DNA from: Lepisosteus oculatus
Taxonomy: Eukaryota; Chordata; Actinopteri; Semionotiformes; Lepisosteidae
Direction of reading: 5' to 3'
Length of the DNA stretch: 64,000 nt
Assembly: GCF_040954835.1 (NCBI RefSeq)
Contig: NC_090698.1
Location: 2,106,501-2,170,500, forward strand
Shown here: positions 25,496-39,000 of the stretch, piece by piece
Layout of the letters: every line of letters starts with the position of its first letter
Numbering within the stretch: position 1 is the first letter of the stretch
The notes under the pieces: model-generated
Database searches by the model: none
Seen by the model: only the letters and a program-made list of their open reading frames with translations
What the model was told of the DNA's origin: nothing
Translations under genes and position numbers: made by a program

Positions 25496-26189
25496 CCCAG
25501 ATGTGACACCTGCGTTTAGCAGTGCTGACCAAACACTGACCTTCTGCAGAATCTGAACTGATTAAATAGTGACGAATCAACTACTTTTATTTGGGCTCTG
25601 CAAAATCCTGCTTACTCAGGTCAGGTCTGTGTGTTTGTGCTGTGTGTTTCACCCCTCGGGCGCCAGGGATCGGGTCCGTCAAGAAAGGGTGAGAAAAGCA
25701 GGGCAGAGAGAGACGACCTGTCTCAGCCTCGTCTCTCTTCGCTCTCGCTCACAGACGGCATGCTGGGACCTCACAGCAGCTTCCCGTCTTCCCAGCTTCC
25801 CTGCCGGTGTGCCGGCTGAGCTCTGCTGTGGCGAGGAGAGCAGTGGCTGGAATTCCCCCTGGAAGTTCACTGCTCTCTCCTTTCTTGCCCCCCTGTGTCT
25901 CATCTCGTGTGGCAGTCCCTCCAGACGGGCTTCAAAGCCTTTTTCTGTTGGAAAAAAAAATGTGTTCCTCATTTTGTCTGAAGAAAAAATGTAAATGTAG
26001 CAAGTAACCGCATTGGATGTGAAAGCAGATGAAATAAACTTGGTGCTTTTCTCCCTGCAAGGAGCTGCTGCTCGGAGGGAGCAGGGAGAAGCAGAACCTG
26101 TGTCTGCTGGGGAGCAGCTCTGACAGCTGTGCACTGAGACATGTCCTTACTGTCCCCAGCCTCTCCCTGGCTCCACGGCTCCCCTCTCC

Positions 26190-27060
26190 TCTCCTGAGGC
26201 CACACTGCCTCCCTCTGCCTCACGTCCTCTCCTCTCTTCACACTGCCTCCCTCTGCCTCACGTCCTCTCCTCTCTTCACACTGCCTCCCTCTGCCTCACG
26301 TCCTCTCCTCTCTTCACACTGCCTCCCTCTGCCTCACGTCCTCTCCTCTCTTCACACTGCCTCCCTCTGCCTCACATCCTCTCCTCTCTTCACACTGCCT
26401 CCCTCTGCCTCACGTCCTCTCCTCTCTTCACACTGCCTCCCTCTGCCTCACATCCTCTCCTCTCTTCACACTGCCTCCCTCTGCCTCACGTCCTCTCCTC
26501 TCTTCACACTGCCTCCCTCTGCCTCACGTCCTCTCCTCTCTTCACACTGCCTCCCTCTGCCTCACGTCCTCTCCTCTCTTCACACTGCCTCCCTCTGCCT
26601 CACATCCTATCCTCTCTTCACACTGCCTCCCTCTGCCTCACTCCCTCTCCTCTCTTCACACTGCCTCCCTCTGCCTCACTCCCTCTCCTCTCTTCACACT
26701 GCCTCCCTCTGCCTTACGTCCTCTCCTCTCTTCACACTGCCTCCCTCTGCCTCACATCCTATCCTCTCTTCACACTGCCTCCCTCTGCCTCACTCCCTCT
26801 CCTCTCTTCACGCTGCCTCCCTCTGCCTCACGTCCTCTCCTCTCTTCACACTGCCTCCCTCCGCCTCACTCCCTCTCCTCTCTTCATACTGCCTCCCTCT
26901 GCCTCACCTCCTCTCCTCTCTTCACCCTGCCTCCCTCTGCCTCACATCCTCTCCTCTCTTCACACTGCCTCCCTCTGCCTCACTCCCTCTCCTCTCCTGA
27001 GGCCACACCGCCTCCCTCTGATTCCTCTCCTCAGGCCACACTGCCTTTCTCTGCTTCGAC
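26190..27060. repeat. 38-bp minisatellite, about 21 copies
   Basis: The unit is cacactgcctccctctgcct followed by cacgtcctctcctctctt (38 bases). It is strongly pyrimidine-rich on the plus strand. Variants cacgt, cacat and cactc mark subfamilies. Edge units with ctgaggccacac suggest where the array began. Minus-strand frames with REAVWPQERRG-like repeats are artefacts of the array. Confidence 0.92.
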
Positions 27061-30000
27061 CCCTCTCCTAATCTATCAGCCTTGCCCACAAAGCTGCACT
27101 GCCTCCCTCCTGGAGCCTCATTATGTCTGTAGTATTTTTTTTCTGTCGCTCCTGATGACAGGTAATCATCAACACTATAATTAGAGAGCGAAGCTCTGTG
27201 ATAAATATAGTTATGACCTGGGCCTGCTCGCTTTTTATGGCTCCATTCTTTGCAGGTCTTGGAGACGTATTTATGTTGACTCCATTGAGCAAAAGGGCGT
27301 CGCAGCCTTCCTGCCATTTTTTCTGACTGGCTTCAGGGATTTTTTTTCTTTTGTGGAAATGTAACAGCATCCTGGTACAAACCGTAACTGTGAAACACAC
27401 TTCCTTTACATTGGCACTGTTCCTCTTCCAGTAGCTCTCTCCAGCCTCCTGATCTCTGGGCACGACTGGCAGAGTGCCGCTGGGAATGGGTGCGCTTTAG
27501 TTGGCCAGAGCTCACTTGACTTTCAGAGCAACAGCAAGCTCTGCTCCTGGGCCCCTGCAGGGCACCTGCAAGCTTTTGATGAAGCCATTGAGAGATGCAC
27601 CATTCAAGTTCAAGTCCAAGTTTATCGTCATGTGTACCTGAGTACAATGAACTGCTTTCTTGTGTGTTTTCTTTTCATGACAAATGACATGACAGATGAC
27701 AGATGATGTAACACTGACATAGAAAATTATATCACAATTCTTGAAGACAAGAAAAGGGGAGCAGCTATAATTCTAATGAGCATTTAGATAGCAGCTGTGT
27801 ACAAAATTCAGCAGTGGCAGTGTTTTGAGGTCAGTGCAAGAACAGAGGGGTGTAAGTGGGGTTAGACTATTTAATCAATACCCAATGACTGATGAATGAT
27901 TAATGAGTGTAGCTCATTAATTAGGGACCACTGTACCTTCTCCTGTGCAGCTTAAAGATGTCTCCAGTTCCCAAATACCTGGATCATGTGCCAGGCCAGT
28001 CTGAACCATTTAATCCAGCTACTATGAAATGTTTTGTTGTGCTCCAGCAGCTCCGGGCTGAACAGGCCCTGCAGTGAGCCTGCTTCCCGTTATGCCTTTA
28101 TCTTCTAAACACGGGCACGTGTCAGCTGGTTGGAAGGCCAAAGTTCTGCTGTTCTTCTAGAGCTGTTGGAAGGGCCAACAGCCCTGCTGCAGCACCGGGT
28201 TCGATCAAGGAAGGTGCTTCTCCCTCCCAGGAAGCCAGAGCAGCTTGTCTTAAGGCCTGTCGATGGATCGCTCTTCCCTCTCGGTTTTCAGACAGGAGTG
28301 CAAGCTCTCTCCCTGTCCTGCCATGCTTATGTTGCTGCTTCCTGAAATGGCCTTTCCTTTACCTGCCACAGACCGACTTCCCCTCCACCCCTGTCCTCTT
28401 GGAGCCCTGTTATTCATCCTAGTTCACTTATTTGCCTGACGTTTATATCCGAAGCAGCTTAGTCGTGTATCCCTTTCTACAGCTGGGCGTTCTGCTGGTG
28501 CCCAGTGAGCAGAGCCTCCTTCCAGCTACCTGAGTGCTGCTCCTCACTGTTCCAGCTCCCGTGTGCTCAAGCCCATCACGGCCCCAGCAATCCCAGCCCC
28601 TAATCTTCACCCTTGCACCCAGCAGGCCGCTGAGCCCTGGTTTTCCTTCCTTCCACCCCGGACTCCCATGTTCACTTCCCTGGACTTCACTGCTCTTGCT
28701 TCCAGGTTGTGATGGATGATGGTAAGTTACCTACGAAGCCCGGAGGATCCCGGCCTTCCAGGAGCAGGAGTGAATATCTCTGTCCCAGGCTCCTCAGGAG
28801 CCCAGAGGGCCGCACGCTCTCTGTCACACCCTGGGGGGGCGTCGGCCCAGATCTCCTTGGCCTGTCAGCACCAGCTCCAGCGAGAGAGCCCGCTGGCCGA
28901 GCCTTGCCGCTGCAGCTCCACACACAATGAGACGCCAAGGAACAAGCAAGGCCAAGCAGGAAGAAAGAAAAAAAGCTCTTCTCCATTTTCAGGAGTGAAT
29001 GAGCATTTGGTCGCCACCCAGAGGAAGTGAAAGTTACAATAGGAACAATGCAGGCCTTTTGAATCTAGACTCTCGTCTCAGTGAGGGTGAAGCCAGCCCT
29101 GCTGTCCCTGCCCTGCAGCGTCGTGTTTGGGAGGGTTGTTGCCCTTGCGATTGTCATCAGGCCTGTTTGTTCTTCGACGGTTCACACACTGACACGCAGA
29201 CAGCGCTGCCCAAAACCCGCTTTCTTCCTATTCCACAGGAAGCGAAATGCAAGAGAGGCCAACGGGCTGGAAGCAATTAGAAAAATAGTTTGTATTTACT
29301 TTCTTTAAACAATCGCAGTGAAGCAAAAATCACCGCCTTGGGCAGAAAAGCCTGACCCATCCAAACAGCAGCTAGAGTCGAGGACAAGACGGATTGGGGC
29401 ACAAGGGCTTCTTTTTGGGGTCATGTGGCTTTCGGGCACATGAGGCAAAAAGGTGTCCTGGAAATCTGGAGAAAGTCCTTTGCTGTGGTGAGAGCTCACT
29501 TCAGTACAGAACCTTCGCACCTTCTTCTCCTACTTCCACTTAACTACAGAGACCAATTGCTTTTCCAGATGGTTTTCCTTGTCTCCTGGGTCTTTTCCCT
29601 TTGAGAGACTCTCATCCCCTCCACCTTTTCCCGATTCTAGAAGTTCTTCCTCACTCGAAGGGCCCTGGGTCTGCCCGGGCTCCCTCTCTCTGGGATTGTG
29701 GGATTCACCCTCGAGCTCAAATGGAGGCTTTTCCTCAGAGCAGTATTCAGGAGCCAGGGTCACAGTTCCAAAAACTGAGAGGAAAACGTGTCATCATCAT
29801 TGTGCACATGTTGCAACATGTTCTGCTGGCTGCACTGAGATCCATCTGCATCCTTGAATGCCAGTAAGACAAGTCTCCAGATATCCGTCTGTGGATCTAC
29901 TCCTCTTTTACAAGGGTAAGAGCTGCTCAGCTGTATCTTGGAAGGTAAGGCTGTAAGTAACCCGTAAAATCTTTAAGAAAACATCCTGGGATTTCCAGCA

Positions 30001-32942
30001 GCATTTATCTTAATGAGATGGTTATCAAATCTTTGAAAATTGGGGGTCTACTGCCTTTGGGAGGATAACCGGAATACTTGCAAAGGAAAACACAAAAAAA
30101 GTCCTGGTGACCTCAGTTTCACCCCTGAATTTCCTTGCCAGATGTTGGACTATTCCTTTTGTCCTGAAACCCCCCCTGCTACCAGCATCTTTTTGGACAG
30201 AGGGGGCTGAAACGAAGGAATTATTGAGAAAGCGCCAGCCACAATTCCCAATCCAGAACTTCCCAGAAATTGGCTGTGGAGCCAGAGAGGCACATGTGGG
30301 ATGGAGCGGCCGGGACATGACTGGTGTTTTCGCAATAAGACTGAGAGAGGAGACACTTTCTGTAACCATGACAAACTGGAAGCAGATCTTGTTTGCTGTC
30401 TGTTTTTGGGAGCGAGCAGGAGAAAACTCCCGCTCCAGAGAAGCAGTGGGGATTTGCTTCGGGAGAGCGGACACGCGTTCCGTCACGGGGAATAAAATAT
30501 GGGTCTGAGACCCAGCGCAGCTCGGAACAGCAGGTCTGCCGTGAAGCCAAACACATCTCGGGAGAGATGGAGCTGCCTTGTAAAGATCCACGCCGTCCGC
30601 AGCCCGAGCGTGAAGGCTGAAGCACGATAACGCAAGGGGCTACGATGTCCCCCTCTCACACCGCAGGAAGACGGGGTGCCATCGATCTGACTCCCACTTC
30701 GACACCCTGGAGGCCTCGATGCAGCCTGTCACATGGCCGTGCTTTCTCAGAATGCAATCTGCTGCCCTGCCAAGTTCTCCTCTTCCCATGACTCTCTGCA
30801 AGGTGATAAATGAGGTTCTCAGGTCCTGGCACACAGGAACGGAGGCTCTCGGGAGGTTGAGATCTGTCCCTCCGCGGCCTTGCTCAGGCCTGAGCCGGGA
30901 CAGGCGCAGTCTCCAGCGAGCTCGGGACTGAGGGTTGTCAGGAGGGGGGCAGAGAGTTATTCTAAACAATAACTTCCACTTCCCACATTCTTTGTTTTTT
31001 TTAAAGGTTCATAATAAAGCACAAAATTCCAGAGTGTTTTTTTCATCTTGCTCAGAGCGAAAGCAATGAGGGAATTATTGGGAGAATGGCATAATGAAAG
31101 TTCACTTTGCTGAGGCCGAGCCAAATATGACATATGTAACCCCCCCAACCCCCCCCCCCCAACTCTCTTTGGTGGTGCGCTGGCTTCCAAACACGGCATT
31201 CAGAGCTCGGGCTTTTAACTGCATCGCCTTCGCACCACTAGAACAGACAGCTCTGCACTTCCTGAAGGCAAGAAGGCATTCCCGAGCTGATAAGACCAGG
31301 CTCTGCTCTTGCAGATGTCTTTGAGTTATTTCCGCCATCTCTGACCGTTATGGGCAGTGTGTATGTGCCAGATTCAGGCATTGGCTCAGGATTGGCAAAG
31401 TCCTGCCAACAGTATTTTACCATAAAGCCCTCAAGTATAGCTTGTGAACACTCTGACTCTGTGCACGACCTTAACGGACTCACAGATTGAACACTGTTGG
31501 ATTGAGTGACGCGTGTGAACGACCTCCCGGATGTGGTGAGATCATTGTTATGCTTAAGAACCCACATTTTAAGATGCTTTTATGGAGGTTTGTTGTGAAA
31601 CATTTTGACTGGTTTTCATCTCTTGCCATCCACTGAGCATGTTTTCTTCTTTTCAGCATTGGCATCGGCAGTAAGTGCTAAACTCGCAACAGAATCTGTT
31701 GGCCAAGACTGATTCAGACAGAAACACTAACACTTCTCTGTGAGCAGTCTTCTTGAGTCAGCCTGATGATCTGATAATAATCTCTATCTGCCTTTTCTGC
31801 CATTAAATTAACACAAAGGCAGAAAATAAAAACTAAGCATCAGTATTGTTCATCATTGTACTGAACCGAGGTTTTCTGGAATAAACTCTTTTCATTTTGT
31901 TTATTTTTTTTATATCATCTATGGACTGCCTCCAACAGATACATAAGGGGTGTTAATTGAGAAGCCGTTCCACTCAGAACGATTCTAAAATCTGAGTTAA
32001 GAGAGTCTTGCCCTGAAAAGCCCATCAATGAGCATCCATCATGCACCTCTTTCCCACAACCTAGGACCTTAGTTAGCTACCCACATTTCCTTTTGATCCT
32101 GTCTGCAGGTCTTCAAGTGGTTTGCCCGCCACGTCTTACACAGGATATCAAACTATGGGTTTGAGGAAGTAATCGAGCTCTGCTCTCAGGACAGCTGAAC
32201 AGCACTGCCACAGGGCTAGCTCGGGATGCAGCCTTGCTAACTGTATTTGTTCATGTGGGCTGATTCTCCTCAACTTTAGTCTTTTGTCGCTATTGTCCTG
32301 AGAAGACTTTCTTTGTGCCAGGATTGCAGGACTGTGCAATCCTGCTCTCCTGCTCTGCTCTAACGCAGGGCCTGGGACCATGTCAGGCAGCTGCCTGTGA
32401 TGGAGAGCTCTTTAGCACTGCTGCGTTTCAGAATTGGTTATGTATGTAGTAATAGTGAATAAAATGTTATGAATGACAGTAAATTGTAACAAATGATATT
32501 GCTTTTAATTTAAGACTTTTTGAGTCAATTGACTGATGGTGCCAGCACAAAATAACTCTTTTTCCCCTTTATGTTATTTCCTTTGTGGTTGTCTCCTTTC
32601 TCTTTCAAATGAAACTCATAAATAGCAATGTAAGAGTCTAAGCACAAGGATCAGGACTGGTCCTTCATGCTTCAGGGTGTTGTGAGATTGCTAAGGATTA
32701 GTTACAGGGCTGTTAAAATACATCTTTTTGCGGTCATCAAATGAAGTGATCACATACAAATTTAGCAATTAACTATCAAGGAATATCTGATTAGGTAATC
32801 AGCTTCCTAAATAAAGACGGGTTAGGACTGTTGTCCTGTAGAGGAACTGATCCCAAGTGCTTGGTTTCCTGATGTGAAAGCAGTGTACCTAAATCTGTTG
32901 TCCATCGATGTTTCTTTACATGCTTGTCTTCCTGGTCCACAG
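27061..32942. other. Non-coding upstream or 5' intron DNA
   Basis: It contains a repeat fragment at 27600 and a C-rich run near 31140-31160. Open frames at 30025-30625 overlap on four frames and show no known motif. If 20289 is the real first donor, all of this is intron. Confidence 0.45.
27600..27700. repeat. Dispersed-repeat fragment (ttcaagttcaag type)
   Basis: The stretch cattcaagttcaagtccaag and tttatcgtcatgtgtacctg is a pattern I recall from many fish repeats. It cannot be assigned to a family. Confidence 0.35.
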
Positions 32943-33020
32943 GCTTCCTCCTCCTGTGATCGCGTCACACCATGCCTGAGGGGGCGAGCCGCGGCGGACA
33001 GAAGAAGCCCAGCCACCAAG
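32943..33020 (+). CDS. plekhg2: Coding exon 1 (5'UTR end plus start codon, residues 1-16)
   Basis: An acceptor (pyrimidine-rich tract ending cctggtccacag) precedes 32943. An in-frame TGA lies at 32957-32959 and the ATG at 32972 sits in a good context (cacaccATG). The 16 residues [16 protein letters not shown] begin with the same five residues as I recall for mammalian PLEKHG2. The exon ends CAAG|gtcaga, a weak but acceptable donor, leaving one base (G). That base joins CT at the start of the next exon to give GCT (Ala17). The phase match, the in-frame upstream stop and the MPEGA start support this as the true start. A cDNA would settle it. Confidence 0.72.
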
Positions 33021-36000
33021 GTCAGAGGTCGCAGTCCGCCCATACGCCAGTCCCAGTGGCCAGTGTGTGAGTGTGAGGTGTGAGGTGTGCAGAGGGGCGT
33101 GTCCCTCCACTGTTGCTTTTCACTCCCCTGCTGCTGTAAGGAAGAAGCGCAACAAGCTTCAAAACAATAAAACCAGCCCGTTCTTGGGCTGCCTTGGGAC
33201 TATGAAGGATAAGATTTTAAAAAGATCACTTTTTTTGGCCATATTACAATTTCTTGTATTAGGAATCTGTCTAACTTCGTCCACCATGAGACACACAGAC
33301 AGGGAGAGAAGCTGGGGGTCAGAGCACAGGGTCAGCCATTTCTACGGCGCCCCTGGAGCAGTTGGGGTTCAGGGCCTTGCTCAGGGACCCAGTGGAGTAG
33401 GATTCTTCTGCCGGCTGCAGGATACAAACCGGCAACCTTCCAGCCACAGGCGCATATCCTGAGCCACAGAGCCACCGCTCTGCCCGCTGCTAAAGGAGTG
33501 GTACTTAAGAAGAGTTCAGTTCACAGAGACCTTTCAGGGATTCCCCACATGGCTCAGGCAATCAGACCAGTGCTCATCAGAGTCTGGAAGCCAGGGTCAG
33601 CTGTGTGTGACCCTTCTCCTGAGCCCGAGCTAGACTGTGGGCACTGCAGAGCTCCAGGAGCAAGACAGAACCAAGGTGAAAGAAAATGTGAGTCCCCCAG
33701 CTCCTCTTCCCCCCCAAAAGGAACATTTCAGTGACCCCCCTCCATCAACCCCCCTGTTTGGGAGAAGTCTATTTAAGAGAGTCTATTTACTTGGTCCTAC
33801 ACCATGACTCATCAAATCAAAACACGTACGCACCCAAAGCCTGCTTATTTGCTTAGGTTGAGCCAAAGTCCTGAGCTGAAGTCCTGAGCTGAGGTCTGCA
33901 TTCATTTCTCACAAGTACCGCTTTGATCCGAGTAAGAGCTCACTAATAAGGAGCTACGAGCTACGGTTCGCCAATGTTAATATGACCACACAGAGGCCTT
34001 GTTTTTTTTTTGTTTTTGTTTTTTCATGCATGCAAACAGACAGAGGCCTGGTTATTTTGGGGGAAAAAAATGTGTACTTGAAAGAGAGAAGACAGATACA
34101 GAGACAAGAAAGCTCCTGTGTTCGTCACTGTACTATTTCTGGGCAGGAGTTGCTGTTTGGTTCATGTTTCTTTGCCTGTGAGTGTTTTATTATTTTGATA
34201 TGTCTTCAAAGGCCCTTAAAGAGGCCGGCCTACTGTATGGGACAACATAACAACTCAGCGCGGCCTACTGCCTGCGCTTTCATCCTGTTGCCTAGCAACC
34301 CCAAGGTAGCCTTTTTAGCTGAGTGTGGAGGAGTTTCAAGGTTAACCACATCCTACTGGCGTTCCTCAGGTACAGACCCATTCATACAGAGAGTCAGCTG
34401 CACAGCTTGAGCAGCGAGAGAACTGCGCTGGCTGTATCTTAAAACAGCTATGTTTCGACATTGTTGCATTCAAGCATTTACTCGATCAATAGCACGCGAA
34501 AAGCCTTTGAAGAGCAGGGTTTGAAACAGATTCCCTGCGCAGCCCAGATGTTGCAACTGGTCTTGTTTTTCTCTCGTCCTTACGATTCGACATGAAAAGG
34601 GCTCTTGCCAACTCACACCTCTCCCCGACACCCGATTTCAAGAAAAACAGGCAGCCGCGCGGCTGTCGCCGACAAAAAAAAAAAAAAGAGCTAAAACAGG
34701 AAACTGTGTTTAGAAAAAAAAGGGCAGGTTCTAAGGTAGGCTAGTTCTCTCTCCCCTTCGCGTTCTGTCACTCTGGGTAGCACTCCTCAGCCTCTCACCC
34801 TCTCACAGTCTCACTGGCAAGAAGGAGCCCGTTTTGTGTTCAAGATGAGCCGGAGACGAGCGCCGGACAGCACCGGGGCATCAGGTCAAGGCTATTCCGA
34901 ATGAACAGAGGTAAACTGCAAACAACAAAGACGGCTATTTTCATTTCTCTTCAGTGCAGGCAGGCTCGCCCGTGGTTCTGTCCAGAATAAAAGCTTGGCG
35001 AGGACAGAGCAGGTGGCTTTGGGCTGGGTTTGAATTCAGTTTGTACAAGACAGCGCTTGGGAGAGATCAGAGGACCGCTTGAGTGAGCTGAGTGGTTACT
35101 GGCTGTAATCTTCAGAGGCTCAGACTGAGCCAGCGTACTGCCAAGCTGGTCTGTATCGTCAGTCCTGGAGCACGGGGGAAACTTACGTGCAGGTAGGCAG
35201 GTGCTCGACAGATGGCCTGTCTCCATTCCAAGATAAACTGATAAAAAGATAGGCATCCAAATAACAGAGTACTGTTTATTTGGTATTTTTTTATCTCGCA
35301 TGATGCAATGTATTCAAAATGGCAAAAATGCACTGGAATTTTTTTAATAATAGTTGGATATGATGTGAAATTCTTATGACAGGTCTGAAATGCTAATGTC
35401 CAGGGATTTCTAAAATGAAGATCTGATCCTGGACATACAGGGGTCTCTGTAACTTCTTCTCCTCACGCTTTGTTCATCAATTAACCACTTGTGTGCCTTA
35501 ATAATTGTACGTATTATGCTACTCCTCCAATGACACTGGGTGAGCCTAATTATATTTCTATTGATAAGAATTCAGTAAATCAAGTCAGTCAATTCATTAA
35601 ATGCAGCTTTACTTCAGAGAAGAGCTCTTTAAGGACATCCCTTTCACAGTGTTTGTGAAAGACCGAAGACCAAAAATGTTTTAATACAGTCTTAACAGTT
35701 GTCTAGAAATTCATCTGTCATTTTTGGTTTCCTCCTGTGTATCTTCTGAGTGTGTGTGTGTGTGTTTGTGTGCATGTTCATGTGAGTGATGGTGTCTTTG
35801 TGTGTGAGTGAGTATTTGTTAGTGTGAGTCTGTGACTGAGTGCATGACTGTGTGTGTGAATGAGTGTGTGAGTGTGTGTGTGTGATTATGTGAGTGTGGG
35901 TGACTATGACTGTGAGTGAGTGTGTGCGAGTGAGTATGAGTGTGTAAGAGTGATTGAGTGTGTGTGTGTTTGTGTAAGTGTGAGAGTGAGTGTGAGTAAG

Positions 36001-39000
36001 TGTGTGTGAGTGTGAGTGTGTTAGTGTGAGTGTGTGAGTGTGAGAGTGAGTGTGTTAGTGTGAGTGTGTGAGTGTGAGAGTGAGTGTGAGTGTGTATGTG
36101 AGTGTGTCAGTGTGTGAGTGAGTGTGAGTGTATGTTTGTGTCAGTGTGTGAGTGTGTGTGAGTGTGTGTGAGTGTGTGTTTGTGTAAGTGTGTGAGTGTG
36201 AGTAAGTGTGTGTGAGTGTGTCAGTGTGTGAGTGTGAGTGTATGTTTGTGTAAGTGTGTGAGTGTGTGTGAGTGTGGGTGTCTGTGCACACTCCACTGTC
36301 ATGGCAGCACCTCTGTTAAATAGACCACCTGGCACTGTTTCATGACTGCAGCCCCGCTTTTTGTCATACAGGAACTGGCTGTGAAAATAAATAAGCAAAA
36401 AGTGTTAACAGAAACACAGTGTGAGACAGAGGAATAAGACACTCTATTAAAAAAAGCTTTTCTGACTTACACTCTATGGAAAATTGTCTCTGTTTTCCAC
36501 CCTGCACTGCTGGAGCCCAGAAGGTACAGACAGCACAGCGGGTCAAGGGGCAATATTAGTAGATATGCATAAGGAACCACTGATATTCTCCGGCTCACAC
36601 ACCAAAGGGTGAGGAACGGGACACTAGGGAATCTACAAGGAGGGACAGCGGCTCATCCGTAGTGTGAAGTGAGCCCAGGGTCATGAGATGGATTAGGGTC
36701 AGGCATGACCATCAGCCAAGGCCAGGGCTAGTGACTGCATTTCTTACCAGCCATGGAGGTAGGTCAGTGGGCACGAAGTGCTGGTACAGCTCCATCATCT
36801 CGAGCGCTCGTGTCAGGTGATTGCGCCTCGCACCTTGTCTAAATTTGGTGCTGTTGTTTTGCACTGTCGCAGCGAGGAACGGCTCAGTGAGCAGATGCAC
36901 AGAGGCACAGGAAGTCGGTTTCAAAGGAAGCAGCTGACTGTTCACTCAACCTGGCCGCCCGTCTCCCCATCTCTCCACCCCGCCTATGCGACTTGCTTGC
37001 ATCTCCTACCTGTCTTCACGTTGAGGGAGACGAGAGGGTGGCTGCCCCTGATTGGCCAGGAGCCACAGCGTCTGCCGCTGCGGCAGGAGGCACTGCACTT
37101 CTTACCGTCAGTCGAGGTTTTGCTCTGAGTGTGAATTTTCCAAAGAGAAAGTGGGAGGTTTTGTTTTACCATATGCATGCCTAGCAGACACCCTTACATA
37201 CGTGGGCAGAAAAAGTGCCCATGAAAAACAGATCAGTGCATCAGTATGACAGTCACACCGATTAAATACAGATCAGTGCACTAATAGTACAGTTGTGCTA
37301 ATTAAGTGTTTGGAAAGTGTAAGATATGGTAGTGCAAGAATGATGAACTTTAATGCACAACAAATACAATCTGAATAAAACGTGGGATTTAATTGCACCA
37401 CTGTATCCTAGGCAATAGAAAGCATCTGACAGCTGGGTCAGGAGTACAGTATATATTGGCCTATTATGAAAAGGATTTTCAGAACAAAGGAGTCAGGCCA
37501 GACCTCCGCTCCGCTCGCAGGAACAGGAAAGCAAGCACCAGGGCCTGGCTGAAAAATGAGGTGTTGAGGCATCAGCGCAGACTGACAGAGAGAGAGAAAG
37601 AGGAGTCATTTCACTGGAATCTTCACTGGCACTTCAACACAAGGAAAATAGACGTTATCGCCAACATTTATCTCCAGAAGCCGAGCCTGTCTTCCTGACC
37701 AGTCTTTTGGCCAAATGAATCCAAATGCATTTAGTGCGAGGCTCCGATGGGAGAAAGACATTGTCTGGAAAGTCCTGCCATGAGTTGTGGACGAAGTTAC
37801 AGTAGTGTCTGGGGGAGCAGGGCAGCAGGGCTTATTAAAGAATGAGTTCTAGTAGAAAGCACCGCTGACAGGACACTTAAGAGTCCGATCTTGAAGAGTT
37901 AACTAGGATTTAGCTCATGAGAACATAAGAATGCTGGCAGGAGGCCATTCTGCCCCTCTTGCCCATTTGGAATTTAGCAGTTAATTGGTTAATTGAAACC
38001 AGGATCTCAATAAGCTATTTCATTAAAGAAAGCCAAAATATTGCCTTCAGCTACATGGGTGAGTACCTTGTTCCACCCTCTCACACCCTTTATATAAAGA
38101 TGTCTTTTTTTTCCTTTTTGTGTGATGAAAGTCTATTCTTTCTTTTAAACGGATTTCCACGTAGTTTCCAAGAAACTCTCTTGAGAATTCTGTTTCACTG
38201 AGGAAGAGATGTCAAACACATGTCTTGTGTTCTGTCAGCCTCACCAGCTGTTTGATACCATCTTATCGTGCTGGTCACGCCTCTACTTACCTGTCAGTCA
38301 GGGCTGGTTGCCATGCATATGCAGGAAGCCAGGAAGCTTGTTTCACCTGTGGGTAATCAGGACCTCTTCCTTCTCAGGTGCATCAGACTGCTTGAGGTCA
38401 GATCTGGCAGTGCTCTGGGCTCTGTGATAGTCTTTACTCTGAGCCTCTCAAGTTGTACACTCCTCTAAATCCCCAGTTCCCTGTCTTGTATGTCACTCGG
38501 GTTCTTGACCCTGCTTTGTTTTGACCTTCTATCCCGGATATACCCTGTGTGCCTTTGAACTGCGTTTTACTGGGTAACGAACTTTTCTTGCTTCCCTCAA
38601 CCCTGTTCGTAGATCTCCCTTTGTGCTCTGTGCTGCTGCTCAGTGTCACCTGGGTTTGGGCTCTGCTTGCTATGACTGTGCTTTGCCTGTTTCCCCTGTC
38701 TGTTTACTACACTCGCCTGTTGCTTGCCTGTTTCCCCCGCCTGCTCCTGGGTTTGTCTTACGACCTACAAATCACTGCTTCAGTCCAACATAAGCAGCAC
38801 TCAATATACATCTGGTGCAAAATCTGGAGAGAAAGTGTTTGAATTGCTTTTCTTGCATTTCTAGCTGAGTGTGCACTGAATGCCAAAGAAGCATTCGATT
38901 TTTCTTTACAGTTCTCTGATTGGATCAAGGATTAAAAAAATAATATTGCAGCACTGCTGCAAGGTGTGTGGTTAAGGCTGAGGAATTTGAAGAGAAAACT

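Noticed and set aside
26190..27060. CRISPR array
   Set aside because: Repeats are directly abutting with no unique spacers, and the context is vertebrate with introns and LINEs.
26190..27317. Minus-strand frames with repeated QREAVWPQERRG-like peptides
   Set aside because: They are generated by the 38-bp array. The unit is not a multiple of three, so no coding selection is expected.
30025..30625. Cluster of overlapping 130-190 codon frames on both strands
   Set aside because: Frames overlap in several registers, show no family motif and have no splice context.
36055..36398. His/Thr-rich frames
   Set aside because: Translation of the TG/TGAG simple repeat.
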